Shown one piece after another: positions 33,132 through 44,139 of a stretch of DNA of 64,000 nucleotides. Origin of the DNA: Umbelopsis ramanniana AG (Eukaryota > Mucoromycota > Umbelopsidomycetes > Umbelopsidales > Umbelopsidaceae); contig NW_026252087.1 in assembly GCF_025399195.1 (NCBI RefSeq), positions 806,001 to 870,000 of the forward strand, in the 5' to 3' direction. Both the position numbers and the translations under genes were made by a program. Under the pieces are notes generated by a model. The model was given only the letters and a program-made list of their open reading frames with translations. It made no database searches and was not told where the DNA came from. Numbering within the stretch: the first letter of the stretch is position 1; each line of letters begins with the position of its first letter.

Positions 33132-34079
33132 TCGAGTTTACAAACTTTTTCTATTGCCTTTCATGACCGATGCGACCTGATGCAAGGCTGTATCGCCATT
33201 ATCCCCCCAATTGCCTCCTACTCAATTACTTCTCTGATCATGCAGAAAGCGTCATAGATAACCATTGTTCACATTTATCGTCCTCTCGGCGACGGTCCCC
33301 AACCACTCCACTGAATGCCTCACTTATGAAGAGAACATACTTAACACATTTTTAATGTCATTTCAGGAGAAAAGATTTTGTAACATAGAGTAACGTGTTC
33401 TAGGCCTAAGCATAAATATATTTTGAGTCAAAATCCATTAGCAATTGTGCGAATTGTTTCTCACGTCCTACCTCTTAAAGTCAAATTTTATACATTATGG
33501 TCTAGATGTTCACATTTGGGTATAAAGGGCAATCCAATCATGCAGTGTTTCTCCAACATATTATATAGCTAAAGCTCTGTAAAATAAGTGCGAGTGGATG
33601 CATTTTTACACGTGAATTGACAGACCTTACCGGGCAGCAGCCAAAAGAGAAGTCAAATTTGCCATTTCAGCGTAATGGGCTGCAAAATAAGGTAAAAGAA
33701 GGTACAGATCAAATTGGTCTCACATTCGAAACCACTCCAAGTTTAAATCATCAAATCGAATAGACAACGATAAGTTTATCATTATTGTTAAATATTATCT
33801 TGCGGTTTTCATGGCCATCTGTGCTTTGCAAAGCTGGCCGAGACTGGGTCGTGATATGGGCCCCGCAATAGCAATGTTAAGATTCCTTCGCCATGAAATC
33901 TTTATTTACCACTTTTACCATTGGCTTCAAGTTTTCAAATTAAAGTTTTATTTTACATGAGTAATTATAGGAGTATAAGAATTGTATTCTGGTGGATGAT
34001 GATATTATGTAGGGCTTACAAGTATCAACAGTGCAATATCCTTTGGCTCTCTGCACTAATCAGAAAATCAAATCTGCAG
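33132..34079. other. Intergenic region upstream of chorismate synthase, no gene seen
   Basis: About 950 bp, increasingly AT-rich, between two plus-strand genes. Short frames have no recognisable product. Confidence 0.5.
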
Positions 34080-34086
34080 TGAGTCA
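34080..34086 (+). promoter_or_regulatory. Gcn4/CPC1-type box TGAGTCA before chorismate synthase
   Basis: TGAGTCA is a perfect palindromic-type general amino acid control element (TGA[C/G]TCA) 97 bp upstream of the chorismate synthase ATG, in the correct place for activation of an amino acid biosynthetic gene. Binding is inferred. Confidence 0.5.
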
Positions 34087-34182
34087 CATTCGCAAATCAA
34101 AATGTGACTGCCTCTGCCACTGAACCGACTTTGGTTTCTCTCTTTTTTTTTGACAGGTCCTCATCCTTACTTTCCAAACGCA

Positions 34183-35596
34183 ATGAGTACCTTTGGTAAA
34201 CTTTTCAGAGTCACCACCTTCGGTGAATCACACTGCAAGGGCGTCGGTGCCATCATCGATGGTGCTCCCCCTGGTATGGAACTCACTGAAAATGACATTC
34301 AACCTCAGTTAACGAGAAGACGACCTGGCCAAAGCAAGCTCACAACACCGGTAAGGATCCGAATACTGAATGTCAAGAGTTGATACGAAGTTCCTGATAT
34401 ATTCTAACAATATATACTTTCAGAGAGATGAAAAGGATCGAGTTACCATTCTTTCTGGTACCGAGTATGGCATCACCCTCGGAACTCCTATCGGATTGCA
34501 GGTACCAAACCTGGATCAGCGTCCTCACGATTATGGTGAAATGGATATCTACCCCCGTCCATCCCACGCTGACTGGACCTATCTTCAAAAGTATGGCGTT
34601 AAGGCATCATCAGGCGGTGGTAGAGCTTCTGCACGTGAAACTATCGGTCGTGTAGCTGGAGGTGCCATTGCTCAAAAGTACCTGAAGCTTACAAACAACG
34701 TCGAGATCGTCGCCTTTGTATCAAGCGTAGGAAAGGTTGCGATGCCTTTTGTCAATCAACTCGAAGATGAGGAACCTGTCTCTGCTGAATTTTACGATAT
34801 GCTGAACACCATCACCCAGGAGGAAGTTGACAAGGATATCACTAGATGCCCCCATCCTGAGACAGCTGAGAAGATGAAAGAGGTATGTATCCCAACTGAA
34901 CCGTACATGGTTTATACTGTGTCGTAATCATATTACTTACTGTGGAATTGGCACTAGACTATTATGCAAAAGTCGGCAGAGAAGGACTCTATTGGTGGAA
35001 CGGTCACTTGTGTTATTCGCAATTGCCCTGTCGGTTTGGGAGAGCCGTGTTTTGACAAGCTTGAAGCTATAATGGCTCATGCAATGTTGTCTATTCCCGC
35101 TACTAAGGGCTTTGAATTTGGCTCTGGTTTCCAAGGCACAAAAATCCCCGGCCATCTTCATAACGATGCCTTCGTTCGTAAGGAGGATGGTACATTAGGT
35201 ACCAAAACTAATAACTCTGGCGGTGTACAGGGCGGTATCACAAACGGTGAAAACATCTATTTCAGAGTAGCCTTTAAGCCCGCTGCTACTATATCCAAGG
35301 ATCAAGAAACTGCATCGTACGACGGTGCTTGGGGAACATTGGCAGCCAAGGGTAGACATGACCCATGTGTTGCACCCAGAGCTGTTCCTATTGTTGAGGC
35401 CATGGCTGCGCTCGTCATTATGGAGTAAGTTTAATGATTTTCTAAAAGCTGTGGATTTATCAATCAAGCCAATACTAATACTATTTTCGCGTTTAATAGC
35501 TCTTTCCTCCAACAACAAGCAAGAAAGGCATCTGCAGCATTACTTCCTTCAGTAGAAATTCACCATTCATTGCTCGGTGTTCCACCAAAAAAATAA
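34183..35596 (+). CDS. ARO2: Chorismate synthase
   Basis: Four exons: 34183-34350, 34424-34882, 34958-35424 and 35500-35596, giving 396 residues, normal for the family. It converts 5-enolpyruvylshikimate-3-phosphate to chorismate, the last common step to aromatic amino acids, using reduced FMN. Signatures: [20 protein letters not shown] (start and first motif), [33 protein letters not shown] with the [14 protein letters not shown] block, [21 protein letters not shown] and the C-terminal [19 protein letters not shown]. Fungal enzymes are bifunctional with their own flavin reductase; that cannot be read from sequence alone. The final exon supplies [12 protein letters not shown]. An intact, typical enzyme. 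Confidence 0.96.
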
Positions 35597-35678
35597 GCTT
35601 ATAAAATATAGACTACGATAGCATTTCATTGTAGACATATTGACTTATTTATTCTGGGGTTAATCATGGGTGGTTGCG

Positions 35679-38600
35679 CTAATCACTATCGTCTTCATCT
35701 TCAACTATCGTGCGTACTCCTTGCTTTGCTTCTCTTGAAGGCATTCTGATGGAAACCTTTGTTAGCAACACACACTGTGCGGTTGTAGATTTTTTTTGGA
35801 GAAACTTACTTTCGACTTGGAATGCTGACGGTTTTAGGCTTTTTGAAAGAATCATGGTTGTGAATTGTTTCCCTGCTTCTTTTGGTGTTGTTTCCATCCT
35901 GCTTCTGAGTCAATACAAACGACGTGAGCAAAACGTAAATGGAGTTCACAAATTCCCTCGTAAGTGCTTACCTCTTTTGATTGATTATTCACTGCTTCAA
36001 TGTTCTCTTTATCGTGAAGTACTGTTGGCACCATGAATGTGCGCCTCATATTCTACATACATCATTAGTTGAGTTTGCCATCGCTTGGCTTTCCTACCAA
36101 CGTTGACTTACCTCAGTCTGGAGTTCATTAGTTGCAAACGAAGTATAGAGTTCGGTGTAGAGTTTTACTCTTCCAGGATATGAAGTCAGTGACCATGAGG
36201 AAGCTTTGCATTTCTGTTGCATCAGCGCGCAGGCTAAATCGCTCAAAATGTACGAGTGCTATTGGTTTGTGAGCCAAATTGTTCTTCCTCGTATACCGAA
36301 AACAACAAAACTTACCTTGCTATGGCTAGGGTCCACTGCATCAGTAGTTGCTTTGAACTTTTGTCCGATATGATATAAGAACGAAATATTGTCACTAGTT
36401 GCAACGCAATCCAAGAAGAGTTCGATGTATGGGATGAACAATTTGATATCTTCTTCAGATTCTCCAAAATCAGGATGATGTGCCAAGAGATGAACCAACT
36501 GAACAAGGGACATCTCGATATAGGACTTCTGAGCCACCACTGACATGAAATTCACCATGAGCAATTAGAGAAACCTGGAAATCATTCAGTCTTCAAATTT
36601 AATCACTTACATCCATGGTTTACTTTTGCGTGTTTCTTTATGAATGTCTTGGTTTGACGCATCAAATCCTTCTCAGGTTCATGGGCAAGCAAAAATAAGA
36701 CGGCGAAGTATCTTGGATGCAACGCTCCAGACTGCAAATCTCTAATGATCATCTCGGAAAATCCAGCACGGACTTCAAACACCGCATCCTGAACAATCAT
36801 GTTAATGCAATGCTCAGAGGAAAAACTGCCACGACTAGAAGGCAGCTTACCTGAACTGTCAGAGCGAGCTTCTCAAAACCTTTCACTGATGCAAGTTGTG
36901 AGTAAGAATCAAGCTGACTAAGAGTTGTGATGGCTAAAGCCGAAGCAAGTCGAAGTTGTGCTTTGATGGCCAGGCTGGAAATACATTCGATGTCATTCAG
37001 TGAGGTCAGCGCGTAAGTAGACGATTTAATTCACCCTTACATTGATCCGGCTGGTGGTTCTTCTAGCAAACTCCAAAGAAGGTCGAAGACATTATTTACA
37101 ATGGATGGTATGGTATTCGTCGATTTAGCCACCTTCTTTAGTCTGTTCACCAAAATTGCAAGTGCGACCAACTATAATAGAAGGTTAGACGAATTGGCTT
37201 TCATGTGGGTTCTCGTAGGTGATAGCACTTGCCTTGAGCTTGGCATTTTTAGGCAAATTGTCCGTCTCCACCCAAACAGGATTAGGTGCTTGTTTCTCGG
37301 TGATCTAGTTGAGCATCACATTAGCAAACCGAAGTTTACCTACATGCTTGCTATCAATATGTGAGACACTCACATTATCGGGTTCCTTGATCTTACCAAT
37401 CAAGAAGTCGGCTATCTTTTGATCCCAGCCATCGAAATATGATGTGGTAAAGGCAGCGATCTGGTTGAGCGCAATCAACCTTTCGTATAATTTGGGATTT
37501 GTCGGTTCCAAATTCGAACAAATCTCCTGCAGCATATATCAAAAAATGCACAGAAAGTACAGTCGCTGGTAGTATTATGGGACACTTACGTTGAACAAGT
37601 CCTCACAAATGGTGTCAGCGTTACAAGCGTTGGTAAGAATCGCAGTGGCATACTCCACTTCTTGCGGTGATCCACTTTTGGCGGCAGTTAATAGCTTGCT
37701 AGCAGCATTGCTGAAATCGGGAGTTAGCTCGTATTTAATCATAGCAGAAACATTCTTTGGTTTGACCGCACCTGTCTAAGAATAATACATTTGGACATTG
37801 CTTGCAAAGCTGCGCCAAAAGATTCAAACCATCTTCGGCTATATATGGGCATTAGTGGTAGGTTATTAATGATTACTCCTTCACGAGCTGATATTACCAA
37901 GGTGATTATCTGGCGTGCTCAAGAGCAAGTGCGTCAGGTTGTCCAAGTGATCCTGAAGAAGACTTGGGAAGTTGCTCGATATACTCTAAAGGTTTCATTA
38001 AGAATAAAATACAATTAATGGTAAATACTCCACGCGAACTTACTTTCAGCAGCTTCCGAGCAGCGCTTCGCATATCTATTCCATAATCTTCATCCATAAT
38101 GGAATTACTCTCAAGTTGTAGGAAATACGATATGCTCTCTTTGTCGAATAGGAATACTGACATCCGCCGCATTAGCGTCGTGAATGTGTCAGATGTACCA
38201 GGTAGAACTTGTTCCACACGTTCTAAAAATTGGGTCTGCAAGACAATCAATACAACTGATATGACATCGCTAAGAGTAAATCTCCAGCTAGTTAGTTATC
38301 TACTTACGGACTGTTTCCTGTACACAGAATATTCGAACTGGGAACCAAGTTGCACGTCTAAACAATTTAAAAGCTGTTCGTCACTCAAATCACAGAATCG
38401 ACGAAGGTTATTTGACACCCGGATGGGCTCAGGAAGTTTTGCTATGATGATTGTTTAGAGCATGCCTTGAACACTGGTTTAGATGGACTACTGACAACTT
38501 ACTTGAGATTGATTTGATCAGCACTTCTAGATTTCCATTGTTCATATGATCTGAATTCTGTTAAGAATAGTTGAGGAATTGCAAGTATGACGCGATAAAT

Positions 38601-40880
38601 GATGATAACAAAATTTTACCGTTGTAGCCCTGCATGTCTCAACTATGCGTTGCAAAATCGAAGCAGTTCTATGCATTCACGTTAGTTTCGTCCAGTGAAA
38701 TACAGAATACATAGCGTTTCACTCACATGTGTTGTCTTTGCATCAGTGCTAAAAATCCTTTTGTTGCTCGATCATCCAGTGATTGCAACACCAATAATAG
38801 GCGTTTGGATCGTTCAATAGGATCTTCATTTGGAGGCATGACGTGATTCACTAGTACCTTCTCCATGGAGCATCTAACAAGAAACGGTCAAGAAAGAAAG
38901 CATCGTTACGGGCATGAGCTATTTTATCTTACGTCAAATGATTATCGTCGACGTAAATGCAATTGATAATGGCGGTGGGTATCCATATAAACAAGTTTCG
39001 TGACTCTTCGTTTCCTAGTAAGCTTATTGATTTGATGCATGAGAAAATGCTGCTTCATAGATTCTGTAGATATTGGCTTACATTTCATCGTATGCTTGAT
39101 CGAATAGAAACGCTAGCGTCGCTAATGCTTCTTGTTGGACAAGCGGCTAGGTAGTACACATAATAAAAAACAAACGTTAAAGAGGCATCAGCATTTGAAA
39201 TTCATCCCATTATTGTTTTACCTTCTTATCTTTGCATCGCAAACTGAGTTTTTCTAATGTAGATTTCGGCACTTGATGCTTTATCACATCCAATTCAAGC
39301 TGCTTCAAAGCTTTGCAAACTGCCGCTCGGACTTTTTCTTCTGGATCTAACAACTTTTGCTCAAAGCAGCCTGAAAGCACGTTCAAAGTAGTTAGCAGTA
39401 GTATAACAAGGACGGAAGAACTCTCATAAAACAGCCCGTCTTACTTATGATGTCCTGGCTTAATCCCGAATGTGACTTCAATATCGCTCCAAGGCTTTCA
39501 ATGACCAAAATTCGAATTGCAGCTATTTTGTCACTTCGCCTGGAATTTAGGCCCAAAATTAATACACTTTCCTCTCGATGCAACTCCTCAGTAATAATAT
39601 GGTTACCTGTTGAGCCATGATTTCCAGATCTGTGGATAACTATCGGCTGTAAATGAGCTCCTTTCTGAAAACATGATACCCAGAGTTTTAGTTCCTAGAG
39701 TTCTAACATGAAGTTCATCCACTTTCGTCTCTTCTTCTAATTGAGGGATGACATTGAGTAGCAGATCTGGCACTGTTCGATGAATCTCTTGAATCAGCTC
39801 GTGAGCTTCATTTAGGTGTTCGTAGTCTTCTTCACTATCGCTGGCCTTTGCCTCAAGTAGGACATCTGAAAAGTACTAACTCGTCCATTTTCAATATCGG
39901 ACCGATAGTATATCAGTCAATCGCTTGAGCACGCCTTACCTGACAGACATATTTCTGAAGCACCTCCGATGTATTTTTACAAAGGTCAACGGCCATGCGG
40001 TGAGAAACGGTAGTCTAAAGTCTTGATTAGTATTCTCACTAGTTGCCATGGCTGATACATTCGCTCGCAACCAACCTTTTGTTTCAATTCCTCAAAGATG
40101 CTTTCGGCTACTTCACGGGGTATGTCTTTGACTTCCTCAACAAGTTGTATCATAATATCAACCAGGCAAACTTGCACTTTGTTCTCGATTCCAGAGCTGC
40201 AGGAGTACCATTAATCGCTTGTATGACTTTTACCGCTGAGACATCATCGAAAGAACTTACTTTGCCAACGAGAATATTGCTCTGAAGAGTTCGGTCATAA
40301 TTGCAGCATAGTTGCTTAGCTGCTTGACGATTAAAATGCTCTGAACCATGGACAAGCTTTCGAGCAAGTAAAATCGATCGCGGTAATATTCGTTATTTGT
40401 ATCTGCCAGCTCTTTTAATTGCGAGATGAAAAGACTAAATATTGCCTTTGAAGAGTGAAGTAACGTATGTAAGATGTATGTAAACCAAAGGAAAAAATCG
40501 GCTAAGAACCAACCTTCAGTTCGCTGTCATTATAAGGTGGAATGTCGACTGCATACAATTTGAGTATGTCTGCTAAACAGCAAGCTGTGACAGCTCTGAC
40601 TCTTTTATCCCTACTGCGCAGAAGCTCGGTACTGACAAGCTGCTTGGATACTGTTGCTAAGGAGTCGAGATTAACACTGTTCTGCTCGCATTCTTCCAGC
40701 TCGGCTTGTAATGCCTGTTGACAAAAACTTTAGGTTCGAGAAGCAAGTTCTGATGTGCCTGGTATGACTCGAACTTACCTTGAGACGTTCCAGCAGAGTC
40801 GCTACTGGGATCGACCTCTTACCACCGAGAACAAGTTGCAAGTCAAATTGGAGATCCTTTAGTGTGCTGCTCTCATCCAT
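35679..40880 (-). CDS. PDS5: Sister chromatid cohesion factor Pds5
   Basis: Twenty-eight exons on the minus strand sum to 3,477 nt, about 1,158 residues, the expected Pds5 size. From the start: 40880-40779, 40714-40514, 40445-40261, 40196-40076, 40014-39940, 39875-39607, 39539-39445, 39370-39222, 39146-39082, 39022-38933, 38873-38727, 38668-38620, 38557-38503, 38441-38308, 38235-38044, 37985-37898, 37838-37772, 37710-37590, 37526-37374, 37304-37233, 37171-37041, 36974-36851, 36788-36611, 36539-36316, 36258-36112, 36052-35972, 35904-35810 and 35745-35679. Diagnostic text includes KRVRAVTACCLADILKLYA, DIPPYNDSELKAIFSLFISQ, YYRDRFYLLESLSMVQS, AVDLCKNTSEVLQKYVCQYF, RNLFIWIPTAIINCIYVDD, and LVHLLAHHPDFGESEEDIK. 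It is a HEAT-repeat regulator of cohesin that recruits Wapl/Eco1. The tail is basic then acidic. One intron has a GC donor and two have GTTGGT donors. Confidence 0.92.
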
Positions 40881-40920
40881 GTTTCGACGTAGTGATTGTT
40901 GATCGCGTGCAAAAGTTGGA

Positions 40921-40974
40921 AACGCGACTGGCTCATTTTTACCCTTTTTTTTTTTGGCGCGCGTTAATCACGTG
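40921..40974. promoter_or_regulatory. PDS5: E2F/MCB-like and E-box motifs in the PDS5 promoter
   Basis: TTTGGCGC (40953-40960) followed by GCG reads TTAACGCGCGCC on the coding strand, matching both the animal E2F consensus and the ACGCG core of fungal MBF/SBF sites. A second ACGCGA lies at 40922-40927 and a CACGTG at 40969-40974. All are within 100 bp of the PDS5 start, as expected for a G1/S-expressed cohesion gene. Binding is inferred. Confidence 0.4.
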
Positions 40975-42149
40975 CGGCATTTAAAAAATGTACCTTACAA
41001 GCAGTCAAAACGTCAAATGAAAGAGAGCCACAAACTCGTTAGCTAGAAGACCTCGATGAACTGCTTAATTTTCATTCATAGCTCAATTGCTTGACACAAT
41101 CACTCGTACAAACCTTTTTGGCAGAAATTCTTGTGAATAACACCGACCATTCGAAAAGAAAGGAATATTCTTAAGCGAATGATATTTAAATTTTATAACT
41201 TCGAGCCTTAGCCGATTACTACTTGTCTGACAACATAAGCGTTAGTGAGCATTAAGCATATTTGTCGCCTCCATCATTTTTTTCCTTCCTGCAATCACAA
41301 ATGTCAAGATATTTGTGATGCTAACTCGCACCATATGTTCTCCGATCATGATATCGGAAAAAGTGTTGAAAAAGTGTTCACTAGATGAGATTTGACTAAA
41401 TTATGCTGACCTGTATTCAACCTCTGTCTTTCACTGCTGTCCTAATTTTTAGTATATAGGTTTATAGATTTATGATTACGCAACAATTGTTGTCAAACGC
41501 ATTTTCGGTCCACAGTACTTTGCCTATCTTTACATTTTTTGTTAGTTTCATGTGCACTTTTATGTAAAGCCGGCTCTTTGGCAGTAACAAACAATGATTC
41601 CAGACTAGTTACCTCGTATTCCGGGGTGTAAAATTGCTTATGATACAAAGAGTATCAGTCTTCTCGCTTTCGCTCTACATCGGCTTTACGTAATCTTAGT
41701 AATATAAACAATTCTCCTTTAACTTGTAATAGGAAGAACTGCTAACATAGACAAATATTTCAGTGAAATTAGCAATGTCAAAGGAGCAATAGAAAGGAAG
41801 CAGAAGGTAGAAATGTTCGGCAATTATGTAATGATTTACTGTATCCGTTTCCTATTTTGCGTTCTATATGATCCTTGGTAGCATTACGAAATAAAGTAAT
41901 TGAATTCTAATAGAGACAGACAGCGTTATTATTCAATTTATTTTTATCTACATTCATCTATGAATATCATCATTGATGCTGTAAGGCTGCGCATGTTATT
42001 TATGAGATTTTTTACAAGACGTATATCCAATAGTTTTCTGTATCGGCTGCATGTCCCACATTTTTTTTAAAAAACACACACAAAGGTACTAAGATTGGGG
42101 AGTCTTCAGTTTTTAATGAGTGAATAAAATAGCTCCTCAGAGTAATTAC
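40975..42149. other. AT-rich gene-poor region
   Basis: About 1.2 kb beyond the PDS5 promoter with no convincing frame, RNA gene or repeat recognised. Confidence 0.5.
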
Positions 42150-42780
42150 TTATATTTTCTTCTGAATTGGTGTCATCTGTACAACCAAACTCGTAGTAAA
42201 TGTTCCAACATTCCAACAAGTTCCTGTGATACCTTGTGGGTCATTATTCAACGCATAAAATCTAATGTCCTCCTTGTCCTTCTGAGTTAATTTTTCTTGT
42301 AGTTCTTTGAAAAGCTTTAGAATTTTTAAGATCAAACTTCATTACTTTTGGCATTATTTGAGACTTCATAAGTGCAATGATATTCTTGTAAACTTGAACT
42401 GGGTAGCCTTTCATGATAACGTTATGTAGAAATCTTTTAACCTGCCTTGTTTTGTTTTTCTCTTAACTTTATTATTACTTTCAAATCCACAACACACTGT
42501 GGTAATGCTGAAAGTAGTCAGGATGGAGAGGAAGATTTAAATTATTTTTTTTAAAAAAAAAATTTCAGTTGCTGCTGTACCTCATTTCAAAGCCATTGTC
42601 TTTTGAAATCAATGTAAAGTTTGATTGATAAAGCAAGTAAGAATACACTAGAACAATTGCTGATAACTTGAAAAACAGAGTTAGCTTAAGCATCCTTGTA
42701 GTCAAAAAAAGAATAAGAAAGGCAGGAAATAGTATGATAATAGAAGCTACAACGCTTGGAACCACTTTGTTAGTGTCCAT
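42150..42780 (-). pseudogene. Possible small membrane-protein gene or decayed gene
   Basis: Two minus-strand frames may belong together. The upstream one (42780-42565) encodes two hydrophobic helices (SVVASIIILFPAFLILFLTT and LFFKLSAIVLVYSYLLYQ). The downstream one (42335-42150) encodes a polar segment with NDPQGITGTCWNVG. A TATATATATA stretch at about 42803-42814 precedes the first, a plausible promoter. The middle contains readable fragments (KSITTVCCGFESNN-like and FLHNVIMKGYPVQVYKN) but I could not join all pieces with consistent phases, so it is either a multi-exon gene with unusual splicing or a decaying one. No family recognised. Confidence 0.3.
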
Positions 42781-42932
42781 AATTCTTTCTTGTTGTATCG
42801 TGTATATATATATTTATGAAAAGCAATCACCCCTATAGTAGGCCAAAAAGAAGGCAGGACGGAGAAGAAGAGGAAGAAAAGGAATCCGGTTATGAGATTG
42901 TGAAGAAACGGGACTTTATATAGCCAAGCGGC

Positions 42933-43499
42933 TTTTTTTTTTTTTTAAAAATAAAATAAATAAACTTGGTATTTATTGACGCGATGAATAGCTGAAGACA
43001 TGCCAAGCCGTTATGGTTATGGTATCCTTACAGGTTCTGTTTAGAGGCATTAACTATATCCTTTTCTTGAATTGTCTTTATGCTGGTATAAACGGGAAAG
43101 GAATTGCAATGCTTCCTGCGTCCGTGGCGGTGGCTGGTGAGTTGGGGGAACTTCCAAAATGCACACTGGGCTGAGTGCGAGAATCATCTATAACTCGCGT
43201 TTGTAATGTAGAACGTATATTGTGGGCTATCTTTTCATAGACAAAAGGATGGTCTGATTGGTTAAACACCGCTGCCCAGTGGGCACGCCAAATACACTCC
43301 AAAGTGATTGCGAATATGACTTAAATCACGTCTGCCTATTTGCGGAAGAGGTCCATGAGAGCCTGTTTGGATCCGCTCATAAGTGATGTCGGATAATCTC
43401 ACCTTGAGATGCCCTCCCAGGTTCATGAGTGTAGCGACAAACCGTCACAGGCATTGTTTGACATGGCAAGTGCAGACGAAGGACCTGTCTTGCGTATTC
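42933..43499 (-). mobile_element. Degenerate retroelement fragment, LINE-like 3' part
   Basis: The minus-strand frame 43302-43078 (ECIWRAHWAAVFNQSDHPFV) resembles the W-x-x-HW-x-x-VF segment found downstream of the reverse transcriptase in Mucoromycotan LINE-like elements. Upstream text on the same strand (FINAQWLEENTQ, RSFVCTCHV, then HISDITYERIQ-like) is broken by stops and frame changes. A T14 run at 42933-42946 would be the poly(A) tail of such an element read on the minus strand, placing its 3' end there. Similarity is from memory of the family, so confidence is modest. Confidence 0.4.
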
Positions 43500-43692
43500 T
43501 CCTCTAGCCACTGGTTTTTTTTTTTTTTTTTTAATGATCAAAATTAGCTTTATTTATGACATTGGTAAATTTTTCACTGAAATGTAAGGAGCAGATTATA
43601 ATGAGATGCATTATTCAGCAATATGTATACTTGGGTAGGTGATATGGACGTTCTGAGCCGTCCAGTCTACTATCCCTTTCCTCTAGCCACTG
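43500..43692 (-). mobile_element. Short poly(A)-tailed retroposon with 14-bp target-site duplication
   Basis: TCCTCTAGCCACTG occurs at 43500-43513 and again, perfectly, at 43679-43692. The 165 bp between begin (plus strand) with a G and T18, which is a poly(A) tail at the 3' end on the minus strand, preceded there by an AATAAAG signal. A tail at one end and a perfect direct repeat at both ends is the structure left by target-primed reverse transcription, so this is a SINE or a severely 5'-truncated LINE copy. It sits inside the older fragment next to it and is younger, since the duplication has no mismatch. Confidence 0.7.
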
Positions 43693-43736
43693 CGCATTGA
43701 TGAATAGATTTTTGTACGGTGACGTAAGCACAATTT

Positions 43737-44030
43737 AGATCATAATATATAAATTTAAATACATTTATAAATTTTTTGCTATATATTTTTATATTTTAAA
43801 TATTTTAAACACAACATACATTATTTAAGCAATATTATAGTAAAATACAAAATATAAATATGCAAATTATTACCTGTAATTTAGCATAAATTAAAAAAAT
43901 ATTTATAAATATTTATAAATAAATATATAACATATTTTTCTAAAATAATAGATTTCATTCTAAAGTGTTATATATAACGATTTAAATAAATAGAATTTCA
44001 AGTGGAAAAAAGTGCCAAATGTAAAATTTT
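43737..44030. repeat. Nearly pure A/T low-complexity island
   Basis: About 300 bp in which roughly nine in ten bases are A or T, built from TATTTATAAA, AAATATTT and TATATA blocks without a strict repeat unit. It separates the LINE-like fragment from the gag-like remnant and has no coding capacity. Its origin (slippage, an old insertion, or a chromosomal element) cannot be decided from sequence. Confidence 0.7.
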
Positions 44031-44139
44031 TCGCACGGTACCCCAAAAAAAAATTTACATTGGCACTGCAACAGACATTTTGGAGTGCTTAGTCTCTAAG
44101 ATTGTCTGTCTCTTAACGTTTGGGATTAGCTTTTAAGTG

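Noticed and set aside
36540..36610. Apparent stop in PDS5 between exons 23 and 24
   Set aside because: Using the strong donor GGAT|GTAAGT and the acceptor GTCAG gives KVNHGLVAQKSYIEM in frame; the nearer acceptor TTTCCAG leads to a stop and is not used in this model.
42933..43004. Second possible poly-T retroposon with GCCAAGC direct repeats
   Set aside because: Only seven bases match at the two ends and the right border is not defined, so chance cannot be excluded.
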